A DNA stretch of 64,000 nucleotides from Hygrocybe punicea (lineage: Eukaryota > Basidiomycota > Agaricomycetes > Agaricales > Hygrophoraceae): contig OY744470.1 in NCBI GenBank assembly GCA_963556145.1, positions 620,001 to 684,000 of the forward strand, in the 5' to 3' direction. Positions 11,014 through 22,802 of this stretch are shown here, in pieces (position 1 is the first letter of the stretch; each line of letters starts with the position of its first letter). The notes beneath the pieces were generated by a model. That model searched no databases, had not been told where the DNA came from, and worked only from the letters and a program-made list of their open reading frames with translations. A program made the position numbers and the translations under genes.

Positions 11014-12572
11014 CCGAGACAGGTAGGTAAAGGTGTTAGCAGTTCACATGAAGGTGCAGGAGGTCGAAGGATGGTCGCATTTGTCAACCAAATAGTAAAC
11101 CTCTCCTGATACCGAAATTCCTGCCATCATGCCAACTTAGACTTTCAGATAGTTTCACATCCTTTGTTTTCATAGCAAAATTAACAAATTGACAAGGCAA
11201 ATATATGTAGCAGAATAAAAACCGTTCCATGACCAGCACATTGATCTACTTCGTTCCCTTTTTATTCTTATGGTGAAGTTCAAGTTTGCGTCATCTTTTC
11301 GATAACCAGAACAACCAAGTTATCAGAAGCTTGCATTCATACTAGTAGTAAGGAAACTTACTGTTCTGATTCTCATCTGGCTTTTACTCTTTCTGAGATG
11401 ATGGTGTAGGGGTGGGGGTGATAGAGGGGTCAAGAACAAATCTCCAGGTCCAGCGTTAGATGGCTAGTTGTTTGGGTTTTCAACCACAGCATTGTGCATA
11501 TGAATGGCGTGATCATCATCACCACCATCAACAGGGTCGGTTATGATGTTTAAGTTCATGGAACTCTTGTGGTCCTGCCAAATTTTCTTGACGAGTTTGA
11601 TGGCATTCAAAAGGTTTGCTTCTAATGCGATGAGGTCAAGGCGCAAGGACTTGCTCTACATAAAACAAATGTTAATAAGCTCTAAAGCTTTGTAGGGTTA
11701 CGAACTTGACGCACCACTGGTGTCATGATGCGCAACTTCGACCGTCGAAATTGACGGTCCTGGTTCAACAGTACTTGGTTACCAAATGAAGTTGGATTCC
11801 CCGCTGGGCAAAGATTCCGCTGGGCTACAGTCGGTTGCATATATAATGATTGAGAATCCACAAACACTGTTTATATAAGCATGCCTTACAGCATATTCAG
11901 AAAAGCATGGCCAAACCAACTTTTTTTTTGTTTTTTTGAATGTCCAACCAGTTGCCCTTGAGTGACCCTGCCATCAGTCTTCTTATCTTCATCCCTGCGA
12001 TGTGGGTCCCACATAACACATTTTTTTCCTTCAGCCGTCACTGCACAATGGATGTGCTACATTGAGCTGAAGGAACAAATTTGATGCCACCTGTTGTAAC
12101 AACAGCACCTTTTTTGCATGGCATAAAATAAAATGATGATACCGCATATGGAATGGCGCAAACCCAGTGGCTCCAATGTGGCACATGCGAGGTTTTTCTT
12201 AGAATTGTTTTCATGGCCGTCATCTCCGATAACATACACCAGAACTTTTCATGACTGAATAGTACTGAATTAGCAAAACCAGTGCGTTATCATGGGTACC
12301 TTTTTTGTTGCCAAGCTGAACATCCTTTACCTAAAGCTCATGATGTGTATTATTGGAATTATGTGGAATCCGCCACTCAAGCAGAGAATTATGTAGACTT
12401 ATCCAGACTAATTAGTAATATTGTTAGTAAGCATTTAGGAATATTCTAGCATATATTCCCTAGTATAAAAGGACTCTGTATGTACTTTGTCAATAGTCTT
12501 ATGCCAATAACCGTAGTTTCCAACATGTATAAACCTGCAAGTCCTGCGAGAAGGACTCCTCCCCGTAATACC
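11014..12572. other. No supported gene between LTR of copy A and membrane-protein remnant
   Basis: Only short open frames (about 60-65 aa) occur here, on the minus strand at 11464-11646, 11682-11867 and 12038-12235. None matches a family I recognise and none has clear flanking splice signals. They could be exon debris of a decayed minus-strand gene. A poly-T stretch lies near 11920-11936. Confidence 0.4.
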
Positions 12573-13751
12573 ATGGCATTCAATGATGACCAAGCATACT
12601 TCATAGCCTTCGCCATGGAGGCTATGTTGTGGATTAGCACTCTCACTCCTGCTCTTGTCCTGCCTGTCACAACGAAACATGTACCTCACAGGCAGCTATT
12701 GTTTGCTGTTTCTCACCACAGTCAGGATCTTATTTAGATATAAAAAGTGCAACAAGATTCTTGTTGCGGTGATGATAGCCCTCTTCATGCTTTGCACTAT
12801 GCACTATGCAGTCATTTTCACTAACGTTTACTGAGGCTTGGTAGGGTCCCTCGTTTTGACTTCAATCAATATCATTTTAAGGTTTTATCTTGCAGATGGT
12901 GAAGCACTTTGCAATTGGTGATGAAGACCACATGCTTGTCGGCGCTGATATGTTGAATTTCATTATTGACTGGCTTGGCCAATCGATACTGGTAAGATAC
13001 ATCATATATATTTTGGTGTCCACAGTATTCATGGCTGGTTGTAGATATATCGCTGTTGGTTTGTCTGGAATAACCGCTTTAGCGTCATTTTACTCCCTCT
13101 CCTTTTGTCATTCACTTCGTTGTGTATGTCGCACATCGTAATTCAGGTTGACACATCATTGCTCAATCTTCCCTTAGCGTGTGCTATCTCTGCCCTTGTT
13201 CTAATCCTTAAATTCCCCAATGTCTTACCCACTGATGGCAATGGCCAAGGCCAAACTATAGGGCTTTTGGTCCATCTTGCAACTGCAATGCCCATTGGCT
13301 ACCAATATTCTGCTGACGGGTCTGATTGTCAGTCGCATCTGGTACATCTCTCACCGATCATTCCAATACCGCCTTTTGGATGAGATTTCCAACGCTATTG
13401 TGGTGGTCTTTGAATCCGGAGCATTGGTCACCACCACTCAGCTCATTCTTTCAATCTTGGTCTTGACTGGTCAATCTGCACAAAATATTTTGTTCTCCAG
13501 AGCCGCACAAGTTTACATTCATGCACCTTTTCTCTCCTTGCGAATTCATTTATGACCGTCAGGGTATTGCACCAACCATCATCCTTCTCCATGTTGGATT
13601 GGGAAAAGCTATCGATACCACAATATTTAGCATGACCACAGTCAAATTCGCTACACAGGGGAAAGTTGCTGGGGAGCAAAATGGTGCTGCCCATATCCCA
13701 CTTGAGCCATCTACTTCTCTCTCAGTGAGCAATTTTAAGACAGAAGTCTAA
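12573..13751 (+). pseudogene. Multi-exon fungal multi-TM membrane protein, probably degenerate
   Basis: The start is likely ATG 12573 (MAFNDDQAYFIAFAMEAMLW), which fits the N-terminal segment of a large Agaricomycete membrane-protein family of unknown function (about 7 TM, DUF6533/6534-like). A second block near 12745-12835 (NKILVAVMIALF) looks like the next TM helix. The best block is about 13275-13520, reading LATNILLTGLIVSRIW, then a segment containing VVVFESGALVTTTQLIL, two more TM helices. The final block reads GIAPTIILLHVGLGK and ends at 13751. The blocks are in different frames; some junctions look like introns (for example ..CTATAG before 13261), but others need frameshifts. I infer a pseudogene or a badly decayed copy. 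Confidence 0.55.
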
Positions 13752-15059
13752 TAGAATTGTTAAATATTGTAGAGTAATGTGAAATTGTCTCCCACTTTTT
13801 TGCGCTCAACCATAGCACCCACACTGATGAGAACTTCTGCTTAAGAAACATGAATCTTTTATCAGTACAATGGCCACCCATGCAGCAAGTAGTGGACTTG
13901 TGCATGGGAGGTCATGGAGGTCCTCTGAAAGCAACCACTAGTCCAATGTTGCATGTAGTACCAACTTGGTCACTCCGTGCTCGGTGGTGGGGTGGATGGT
14001 GGCTTGGCCCCTTTGATGGGTGTCTCTAGGCACCAGCATTCTGTCAATCTCATTGAACAGGTGGTCCCATGAGGATTCAGATGGAGAGAAGATGGAAGCC
14101 TGGTTTGTGAGGGTGCCAGTGAATGTTGGCTGAGTATGTGGCCAAGTTTGGGCCTCTTGACTTGTCCTGTATCTTCATGAGTGGCAAGGCAAGTTGCAGT
14201 GTGGGTGACATCGACGCACTTGTGGGCCGGGGAGCGAGAGCACCACTTCCCCAACCTCGTTCTCTCCCCTCCTCTCTAGATACACATCGCATCTAGCTTG
14301 GATGCTGGCGTCTCATCTTCGAGGTCCCTGGACATGATTCCGTTGTCTGTGGGCATGAGGACGACGTCCCTTGTAATTTTTGGCATGTCAAAGTTGTTCA
14401 TATATCTCATTGCCATTCCCACTCTCTTAGATGTGTCATCCCCAAAGGTGGCATTGGATGTGGGACAATCCTCATCCTTGGCAGTGGTAGCGGTAGAGGG
14501 CAGGTGAAATCATCGCATCTGTGGTACAGGGGATGGAAGTGCCACTTCCCCGGCCTTTTCCCTTTGCAAACGCCTGGATGCGGGTGTATCGTCCCTGAGC
14601 TCGCGAGGTAATTGGGAGGCCATATTAGTGTTGGCAGCATTGGCTCAGCCATGTGGCCATGGCTATTGATGTCCAAGGGGCAATGTGGGTGTTATTGGCG
14701 GTTTTGCCGCTGCTGGGTCCAAGGGGCAGTGGGGATGTTGTTCTTATTTCCTCATTGTAATTGGTCCACGGTGTACCCCTGTGTTCTTATTTCTGGGTCC
14801 AAAGGTGGTGTAGGTGTTGCGAAGGATCCGGAGGCAACGTGGCCATTGTCAGTGAGTCCAAAGGTGGCCTGAGGAGGTGTCGGTTGGCATGAGAGTGGTG
14901 AAAGGGTGTGAACAGCAGTAAGCAATTTGTGTGGGTAAGTACCTGCCATCTGCTGGAAAAGGTAGTGACCAGGAAGGCGAACAAGGCTGAAACGGGGTGG
15001 TGGACAATCTTTGAGATGATATTTTGACCACCTTTCACTGGAGGGCGGTGCAAAAATGT
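13752..15059. other. No supported gene; low-similarity minus-strand frames
   Basis: Pro/Thr-rich minus-strand frames occur at 13970-14254, 14407-14676 and 14752-15068. They lie downstream, in the minus sense, of the SPT5-like fragment and could be its decayed tail, because repeated short Leu-Pro/Thr-Pro words recur. I see no decisive motif and do not call a gene. Confidence 0.35.
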
Positions 15060-15760
15060 ACCCAGCATTGCCCATTGAACCTGAGAGAGTTGAGTTCGAC
15101 AATAAGATTGAAAACATACATGATAAACCGAATGTTTGGCGACAGAGCAAGTCTGTCGTTGACGTGATCTCCCAGTTTGAACCTCTTCTGGATGTTCCAG
15201 GCAGGCAGATCAACCTTCTACCCATTGATGTCCAGGTCACAACATCTTGCACAATCTCCATGACGACACCATGGATGCTGGATTGTTCGCCTTCAAATAC
15301 TTTGACATGATCTTCTTGGTTGCAATACAGAAATGGCAGCTTTGCAAGAAGCTTCCACGATGATTGAAAGATCCACATTATTTTTGTTTTCCATGCCATC
15401 TTGTCTGGTGAAGCAGGTGATCATAGATCATGTATCATGCTTGGCAGGGAGTCACGCTGGCAAGCGGACAGAATCTGGAGGGGGCGGGCTGTGTACTCAA
15501 GATCCATTGCTTTGCGCATGACTTTGCACATGACTGAATACAATATCGCATTCTTGGCCGGGCTGCTGCCAAAGAGTCAAAATTAACGCCAAGGAAGGTT
15601 ATATGATATGTACTTTTACTCGGACCTGCTATAAACTTGCATCATGAACAGACAGCACGAGCAACCTTTGTGGGACCTCATTCATGTCACCAGTGCATCG
15701 AACTGCGGCTTTCCTGTATCTTTTGCTGAGATCTTGTGCAATTTTGGTCAAGTCCTGGTC
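15060..15760 (-). pseudogene. SPT5-like transcription elongation factor, NGN/first-KOW fragment
   Basis: Read on the minus strand in several frames, blocks fit Spt5: GDMNEVPQRLL and SVHDASL (about 15640-15710), then MDLEYTARPLQILSACQRDS (about 15440-15505, the NGN region), then HVKVFEGEQSSIHGVV and EIVQDVVT (about 15235-15320, a KOW domain) and a following linker to about 15100. Spt5, with Spt4, forms DSIF, which binds RNA polymerase II and controls elongation; NGN binds Spt4 and KOW domains contact the polymerase. Here the blocks are separated by frame changes and stops, and the N-terminus and later KOW domains are absent. It is a fragment, not the cell's working gene. A second SPT5-like fragment (17887-19250) covers a different part. 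Confidence 0.65.
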
Positions 15761-15968
15761 ATCCAGTTCACGCTCTCATCTGTCCAAACGTGCATGGTGA
15801 CTGTGATAGTGTTGCCACGGCGCGGTCCAGCTTGGCTCGGCTATGGCTAACCCATATATGGGTCATTAGCAGGACCGGACCATTGTGGCAATGGCTAAAC
15901 CACGGTTAACCATCCAAAAAAGGCAATTTGTAGTGTCACATATATAATTATTTTGTATTTACTGTTTG

Positions 15969-16710
15969 TCATCGCTCACCTGTACAAAGTACTAGTGAGT
16001 ATTCCTAGAGACTCATCGTTCGCCTGTACAAAGTACAAGTGAGCTTTTATCTTGCTCAGGCACTCCCTCATTCCCTCGTTCCGTCCCTATTCGCCCATAT
16101 GAAGTATACATGACTTCTAGGCAAATCTTCTTTTAGGCGTCCTTCTTGTTTGCCCATACAAGCACCAGCAAGCTCCAGGCCCCTCTTGGCTCAGATGCTC
16201 CCTTGTTCCATCCTTGCTCGCCCATACAAAGTACATACGGGCTCCAGGCAAATCTTCATTTGGGCATGCTTACTATGTTCTCGTTTTCCTGTACAAAGTA
16301 CCACTCTTGGCTCAGACACTCCCTCATTCCATCCTCAATAGCCTGTACAAAGTACATGCAGGCTCCAGGCAAATCTTTATTTGGGCACACTTACTTCATT
16401 CTCATTTGCCCCTACAAAGTACCAGTGAGCTCCAGGCCCTCTTGGCTCAGACGCACATCCTTGTTTGCCCATACAATACATGCAGGCTCTCAGGCAAATC
16501 TCCGTTCAGGCATGCTTACTACATTCTCATTGACCTTTACACAGTACCAGCAAGCTCCTGGACCCCCTGGCTCAGACATTTTTTTGTTCAGTACTCGCTG
16601 GCTCATACAAGCTATCAGTGAGCTCTAGACTCCCTTTGGCCTTGGCTTGGGTGCTGCCATCAGTCAATCCATTCTCATTCACCTATATGAAGTCCCAGCA
16701 AGCTCAGTGT
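15969..16710. repeat. Imperfect tandem repeat (minisatellite), unit about 121-127 bp
   Basis: The word GCAAATCT recurs at about 16121, 16248, 16369 and 16494, giving spacings of 127, 121 and 125 bp. Between these, CCATACAAAGTAC, GGCTCCAGGC and CTTGGCTCAGA recur in the same order. Weaker half-units extend the array on both sides. The long reading frames over it follow from the repeat and are not treated as genes. Confidence 0.75.
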
Positions 16711-16868
16711 TCCATCATTTCTCATCCTTGGGCTCCATCTTACATCGCTCGATTCTTCCCTCCTTGGCATCTGTATCTGTATGTACCATTTTTTTTGCAC
16801 CTATTCTATTAACTCAAAAAGTGCTGTCAGATGGAGTCTACCTTCAAAACCTTCCTCCTCGATAACTT

Positions 16869-17960
16869 GTGATCACCTCCCCGAATGCAGGTCTCTTAGC
16901 TGCCTTCTCCAGTTCCTACAACTTCAGCTGCGACGATCCATCGCCAGAATGGACCTATAAGATGAACTGGGCCCACAATGACTTTATACAGCTCTCATTT
17001 GTGCCCCATTCAGTCCGATGGGATCATCCACTAATACAGCGTCTAGTTTGTAATTACAAGTCACTACCTATTGAACGCGTCAGTCTTTGCTTCCAATTAT
17101 CAGTTCCTGTCCAACAAAAATGGCGTGATCTTGAAATGGCTGTCTTTGTGGTCGCTCAGGTATTGCTTGCATGAGCCCTGGCCTTTTTTTCACTTGAATC
17201 CAAATGTTTCCCCCTTCCACACACGTATGGCTACTGCCACCTTCATACACATGAACACGCTGCCAGAAAGTGTGCCATGATGTTGTGAGATTCTTTCATA
17301 CCATTGATGGCATGGTGTTCGATGGGCATCTCATTTTTCATAACGAATCATGAACTATATGGCAACAACTCTAAGTGGGTGAAGATACTCATTGATGAAG
17401 CCAAGATCCACCCAGAGTGGGTCCAACAACTGCGAGATTCACCAATTGCCAACTTCACCAACAGTGTTCCAAAAGTAGGCATTGTCATAGATGTACATCA
17501 ATGAAAATGGTTAGGACACCTCCCAAGGCTTATCAGAGCCTGCATCCCTATCTGGTTCATATGGAGCACCCTAACTAACCCATTTGGTAATGATTACTAT
17601 GATGGTGAATACAATGATCCCACCTTGGAAGAAGGTGAGATAGGACAACCCACTGTTCAAATGGAGAGCCAATCGATACCGGCAGGTCCACTTCCTGCAG
17701 AACACTGGCAGTGAGATGTACTGTCTATTCATGGTGTTGGCAATCGCCACACAGATGCCGCAGCTCCTAAATTTCTAAGCATGCTTGACAGCCGTCTTTA
17801 CGATCATTTTGGATTTGATTGGGACGACACTACCTACTTTGAGGGTCCTACATTGTCGGATGCTGAATGGGAACAGACTATGATGTTCAAAACAAACCAT
17901 AGACCAGAGAGGTGTTGTTTTCATCATCCATCAACGAAGACATGGCAGGCATCTTAGCTG
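16869..17960 (+). pseudogene. Degenerate member of a basidiomycete-specific protein family
   Basis: Ordered blocks fit a large Agaricomycete family of unknown function: NWAHNDFIQLSF, HPLIQRLVCNYKSLPIERVS and a segment with WRDLEMAVFVVAQVL (about 16960-17174), then TIDGMVFDGHL (about 17300), HELYGNNSKWVKILIDEAKI and HPEWVQQLRDSP (about 17345-17445), VGIVIDVHQ, LPRLIRACIPIWFIW (about 17525-17570) and an acidic tail to about 17957. A frame change near 17335, a TGA after DVHQ (17502-17504) and further stops break it. The family has no function known to me. The 3' end overlaps the tail of a minus-strand SPT5-like fragment. Confidence 0.55.
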
Positions 17961-19250
17961 AAGGCCCCACAGGTGTTGGAGCATTGTATGGATGTGCGGG
18001 CAGCACTGGGGTATGTACCGTGGCAGGGGTCATGGCAGAGTTGAACGCAGGAGTAGGTGCTGCAGGCCCTGGGGGATGTGGAGTCTTAGACATCAACAGA
18101 TAAACTGAAAGTTTAAACTTACCAGGTCTCGCCATATCCATTGTCTTGTCTGGGACTCATCCATTCAGTCGTGTTCTCACCCCATGCACTGGAGGTATAG
18201 GGATTTGGTGTCTGGGGATTGCCTAAAGAGAGCATCCACCCTCCATCTACAGCATAAGGATTGGGCATCTTCGAAGATGTGCTCCAAGCTGGTGTCCAAC
18301 TTCCATCAATTGCATATGGATTCGGTGTGCAGGAGTTGACATTCCAAGCAGGTGTTTGACCCTCACCAGCGGCATATGGATTTGGCGTCCGCCCCCATGC
18401 AGGTGTCCGATCGCCTTGGGTGTATGGATTGGGAGTTTGCGAATGTCTACTTGAACCACTGTAAGAGGTTCCAGAGAAACTGCCAGGGCTCCCTCCTTCA
18501 AGGAGCTCTAATTTTCCATTAGGTCTAGATGCACATGAGATTGATACAAGTGAAAACACTACAAAAAAGGTGACCAAGCTTACAGTCATCTCAAAAGTTT
18601 CTCTTTCTCAATGGCAATGACCTTGTTGCCCGTGCAGTTCAACACAAGCAATGGGACCATTGGTATCTTTGATAGCACCCACATAGCCTTTGTGTGGACC
18701 CTTGACAACCATGACCATAACACCTATCAGCTGATCTTGTGGCCCTTGTCCCATGTTTCCAGATCCGACCATATCTCCAGTTGGGGCTGCGAACATTGGA
18801 TTCATTTTTGAGAGATCACTTCCACCTGTCTTCACCAGGTTACCCTTTGGTGCCAAAGATACCAAAGATGGAGCATGCATAATGAACACGCCACCATTTT
18901 CGATGATGTCCTGATTATGAAGGAATGTAAAAAATGATTGATGAAGGACGAGTCCTTTTTGGCCGTATAGAATTATCAATATCTCTCAACATTTGCGCAC
19001 CTCACTATTGATTTCCTTCATGTTATCATTGATTCGTAGCTTGTGACCTTCAGAATCGGTTGCAATAGCTCTGCTAGAATCTTGATGCATCGAGATCTGA
19101 TGAGGCTGAACAAGTCGAATTTGACCATTTTGATCCAGCACATGGAAGGAGTCCCTCTCAGTTTTGAATATGATGCCGACAGTTTACATGCTGTACCAAG
19201 TCTAATGTCAGGCCACCTGACATTTGCCATCGTTGCCATGGCCATCCCCT
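17887..19250 (-). pseudogene. SPT5-like fragment: central KOW domain plus C-terminal repeats
   Basis: Minus-strand blocks run in Spt5 order: DLVQ, then after a frame change TVGIIFKTERDSFHVLDQNG and IRLVQPHQISMH (about 19080-19235); HQSFFTFLHNQDI and APSLVSLAPKG (about 18830-18950); DLSKMNP and LIGVMVMVVKGPHKGYVGAI (KOW motif, about 18650-18800); then 18589-18119 with repeated TPNPYA / TPAW units, typical of the Spt5 C-terminal repeat that Cdk9/Bur1 phosphorylates. The tail at 18141-17887 is Pro/Thr-rich. Exon boundaries are unclear and frames change. The NGN domain is missing here, while the fragment at 15060-15760 has NGN. On this strand the C-terminal part comes first, so the two are separate pieces, not one gene. 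Confidence 0.72.
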
Positions 19251-20095
19251 TGGTGTTGGCCTATGTGAGCAAGAGCTGCGGTGGGGGCACCAGTAGTCAG
19301 GATGTGATAATAATTTGCAAAAACTCACGGAAGGGCATGGGTGAACCCACCCATGCCCGATGCAACTCGTGCCATTGCCGCCATCCATGTTCACTTGCGG
19401 TCATAAATAAAACGGAATCGTGCCAAACATGAACCCCAGTGAAAAGTCCGCCTATCTAGAAACTTTTAGGTAGTATAACTTCCATGAAAATATAATTCCA
19501 GAATTTAAATAGATTTCTGCACCCTGAGCAGATGTTTCGCCATTAAGATACATTAAAAAACATTCCCATTTCTAATAAAAAACATTGCTATCGATTGCTG
19601 TCTAGGTGCATCCCCGCCGCCCCGCCACCCCGCCGCCGCCACCCAAACCGCCCCATTCCGTTCCGCGGGTGTGACGATGTCTGAAGATCTGAAGGATGGC
19701 ATGGACGAACGATAAAGGATGCCGGGGGTAGATTGAGAGGATCGATGAAGCAAAAGGCGAGATTCTGAGTCATTGCTCGCAGCCGCAGGAAATGATCAGA
19801 GAGGCGTAGCCCAGAAGGTGGCTCAATGACCAAACAATCAGCGTTGACCAACATCCGCCATGTCTTCAGTCCAGCTGGCTAAAGGACCAAGAGACCTATC
19901 TAGAGTGTATGGGAATGCGCCACAATGAAATGAAGGGAGATAAGAAACGCACAAGGATATTAAGAGTCGAGACCAGTCGATGTATAACGAGCGATAGTAA
20001 GTTTCCAAGGGAATCCGGACTCACACTGAACTGTTCATCTAGAAAAATGCAAAAGGGGGAACCCGTAAATGGTTTCAGTGGAAGAGAAGCAGGAG
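19251..20095. other. No supported gene; GC-rich patch at about 19610-19670
   Basis: The stretch includes a short CCGCC-rich run near 19612-19650 and otherwise nothing recognisable. Frames of 66-88 aa at 19553-19854 arise from the GC-rich patch. Confidence 0.4.
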
Positions 20096-21160
20096 TCACG
20101 AACCTTCCTTGTCATTATGGAAGTTTTTGAGGACAACTAGGAGTTTGTCTTTATTTCGGCGGAGGATGGTTTCGATCTGCGGTGGCTTCTTTTGAGATTC
20201 GCCTCGTTCGCGATATAACGAGTCATGACGTTGAAGTTGGCATGGTCAAGTAGGATCTCCCCGAGGAGCTTGAGAGATTGGCATTTTGTAACATAGTTGT
20301 TGGACAATATGAGCGTTGTGAAGGAGGAAAAGAACTGATACCGTCACGGTCAGACAATCACGGAGAAATCATGGACATAAGGAATGAAGATGACGGACTT
20401 GATCATAATTCTTGTCCAAATATTCCGCTACCATAGGTTGGTGTCGTGTGAGTGTTTCCTTCAAAGTGGCAAATGCATCACAGGAGATTCCGAATCCGAA
20501 TGTAGTCGTTTCGATGTAGTGTGGGAATGTGTAGAATCTGTCAGTGAAGTCTACATTAGGAGGTCGGCATAGACGTTGGTAACCGAAGCTCACTGATCCG
20601 AATATAACAAGATTTTGCACAACGACTCATGCTTCAGCATTTCCTTCAGAATCATTCCGGTATTAAGGGCAACGTCTTCGTTCTCATATCCCGCAAGAGT
20701 CACAAAGATAACCTTGTGCTTTGCAAAAAGATATTCGATGCTTTGCAATCGTGAACCGATCTGGCGACGTAAAAGATTGTTGAATATTTGTACAATGTCT
20801 TTACGAGACTTGAAGTCAAAGCGAGCGACATTCAGGACAAGGTGATGAAGGAGATCGGTATTGTAAGTTTCTTGTGCAAGCTGGGCGACCAGTTCTGGTA
20901 GAGGATCTATGTCGAATGTCAGGTGTTGTTGATGCTTCATGGGGGGAATCAAGAGAACTTGCCTCCATCGCCACATGAGATGGCTTTGATCTGTTGTAGC
21001 TTCTTTGATATATCTTCGTTGGCCTAGGTCGAGTATTGGTGTGAAGAAAACCAGTGAGGTAAAACTTGGTACCTTTCATCTCGTCCCTCCCCCTGGAGTG
21101 CCCTATTCCAGTCTCGATATGTCATCACGAAGTCCCTGAACAAGGTCAGGAGAAGTTCGT
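20096..21160 (-). pseudogene. Mo25/Hym1-like scaffold protein, broken by an internal deletion
   Basis: Mo25 (CAB39; Hym1 in yeasts) is a helical-repeat scaffold for STE20/GCK-type kinases in the LKB1 and RAM/MOR pathways. Minus-strand blocks: SPDLVQGLRDDISRLE (about 21105-21155), KLQQIKAI-like (about 20990), then one frame 20976-20590 with VQIFNNLLRRQIGSRLQSIE and DVALNTGMILKEMLKHESL, then FDAFATLKETL-like and HQPMVAEYLDKNYDQV (about 20400-20490), then [35 protein letters not shown] and [16 protein letters not shown] to a stop at 20096-20098. Between NLK and the PPQIE segment about 30 residues of the family's usual helices are missing, and the frame changes several times. It ends early after NFHND. 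It is a decayed gene or processed fragment. Confidence 0.7.
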
Positions 21161-21488
21161 AGCTTAGTCGTGTTCGATTCCGGACTGCAAGTGCACGCTG
21201 TCCTTTTCGTCTCTCTGTGAGGTGTCAGCATTTTTATGGGTCTGAATGAGGAGTAGTACGGGGGGCATAGGGTCTTGGGGCTCCAGGTCTTGGGCCCCAA
21301 GTTGCTCTTTGTGGCCTTTCAACGTTTCAACATTCGCTCGTTGACAGAGTAGCCGCAGATGAGGAAGTGTCACGCTTGGCTGCAGGGACGTCCTTGAGGA
21401 GAGTGGCTGTGATGGTCTCATGGGAGGGGAAAGGTGCACCAACAGGGATGAAGGACATAGAAGTTAGGAGCAAGAGGGAAACGAATGA

Positions 21489-21521
21489 CAGCTGTTTTAA
21501 AAACGATAGCGCGTTTTCGCC
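21489..21521 (+). repeat. Left terminal inverted repeat of the 1.3-kb Tc1-type element
   Basis: It begins CAGCTGTTTTAAAAACG and pairs with the reverse complement of 22770-22802. It matches for 23 bases, then with scattered mismatches. Confidence 0.75.
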
Positions 21522-21641
21522 GTGAGTAAAAGTTCCCAATGTAGTAAGACCACTTGCACTCCATCATTTCCCGCGCCTCCCATGCACAGGTTTTGTTTCG
21601 TGCCAGTGAGTCAATCACATCCTAATATCCAAGACTCCAGC

Positions 21642-22620
21642 ATGGGTAATCGCCGCCATATTCCAAAAGCACAAAAGGACCTCATCGTTCGCATGGCTGT
21701 TGATCTCAAGCCATGTGATATTGCTCAGGTTAGTGTTTCTGCTATCGGCCGAGTCCTGCAGCTTTGGCAGACCACTGGAGTGACTATTCGGACACCATTA
21801 CTAGGTGGAAGGCCACGAGAATCGTCGTCCCTGGACCTTGTAGTTCGTATTATTATCTGGCAAGCTTATCAAGCGCTGATATCAATTTCTTTCAGTATTT
21901 AGAAGGACTTACCGAACGCTCACCCGACATTTACTTGTTGGAGATGCAGGAACACCTAGTCTCTGCCTGTGGGGTCTATGTGTGCAAGGCCACCATTGCT
22001 AACAGCTTGCGGCGGCAGGGATTCACTTGTAAAGCTGTAACTCATTGTCACTTTGGGCAGAGTGATATTTTTATTGAAGTGTTACTGTCAGATTTCGTGT
22101 GCTGGGCTAGAGCGTGGTGAGGATCGTCGCACGGCATATCAACACACTGTCGGTGAATATTTTCCACCTGAAACTCTCGTTTTTGTGGATGAAGCGGCAT
22201 GTAACCGCCACACTGCCAAGCGCAAGATGGGGTGGGCTCCTGTTGGGTCTCGTGCTCGTTGGCACGACTACTTTGTTCGAGGTACAAGGCAAGCAATGAG
22301 TTTATGACTACTCGAATTTTAGCTAAATGTCACGACAGGTATTCCATTTTGCCTGCCATTTCTCTTGATGGTGTGTTTCACCTCGACATCCTGACTCGTT
22401 CATGGACATGCGAAGCATTTTCTCAATTTATTAACACCCTCCTTGACCACATGAATCTGTATCCTCAACGAAATTCAGTCATTATCATGGCATTGGGCTC
22501 AGCCCAAGAAGGTAGGCAGATTTAGTGCTTTTCGGAGCTGTTGGCAGAAAATAATCTTCGCTGTACATTGCCAGGGGTGTTCAGTTAGGTCGACGCTGAG
22601 CCTCTTATATACTGGTATAC
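21642..22620 (+). pseudogene. Tc1/mariner-like transposase, degenerate
   Basis: The start ATG at 21642 (MGNRRHIPKAQKDLIV) leads a helix-turn-helix region ending in GRPRE. Frames then change: SPDIYLLEMQEHL, ANSLRRQGFTCKAV, then ETLVFVDEAACNRHTAKRK (first catalytic Asp region), VRGTRQAMS, then YSILPAISLDGVFHLDI and NSVIIMA, where the second catalytic block normally reads as hydrophobic-MDN. The third block (SPDFNPIE) is not recognisable. At least three frameshifts and the missing catalytic segments make this inactive. Transposases of this type cut and paste DNA at TA sites. Confidence 0.7.
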
Positions 22621-22769
22621 AACGTCATGTTGACTCAGTAGCAACTGCGGAATGTTTCATTGTAACATGGCAATGCACTCACTAGCGCTCACTGCCCAAC
22701 TTTGGTCAAGCCGACGCTATGCTGTGTGAAATGCTGTGTGGGAAAAGTACAGCATGAACTTGTGCTCGC

Positions 22770-22802
22770 AGTGGAAACACGCTATCGTTTTTAAAACAGC
22801 TG
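22770..22802 (-). repeat. Right terminal inverted repeat of the 1.3-kb Tc1-type element
   Basis: The reverse complement begins CAGCTGTTTTAAAAACG, matching the left repeat at 21489. Confidence 0.75.

Larger units (their letters stand above)
21489..22802 (+). mobile_element. Decayed Tc1/mariner-type DNA transposon (1.3 kb)
   Basis: Inverted terminal repeats of about 33 bp flank a broken transposase. Both begin CAGCTGTTTTAAAAACGATA and the first 23 bases match exactly. The flanks are GA on both sides, not the TA expected for this superfamily. The termini share CAGCTGTTTT with the larger element at 27795-30824, so they may be related families. Confidence 0.75.

Noticed and set aside
10754..11109. 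62-aa frames in the LTR (also 47253-47441 and 60960-61148)
   Set aside because: They lie in non-coding LTR sequence and vary with it; no domain or conserved start context.
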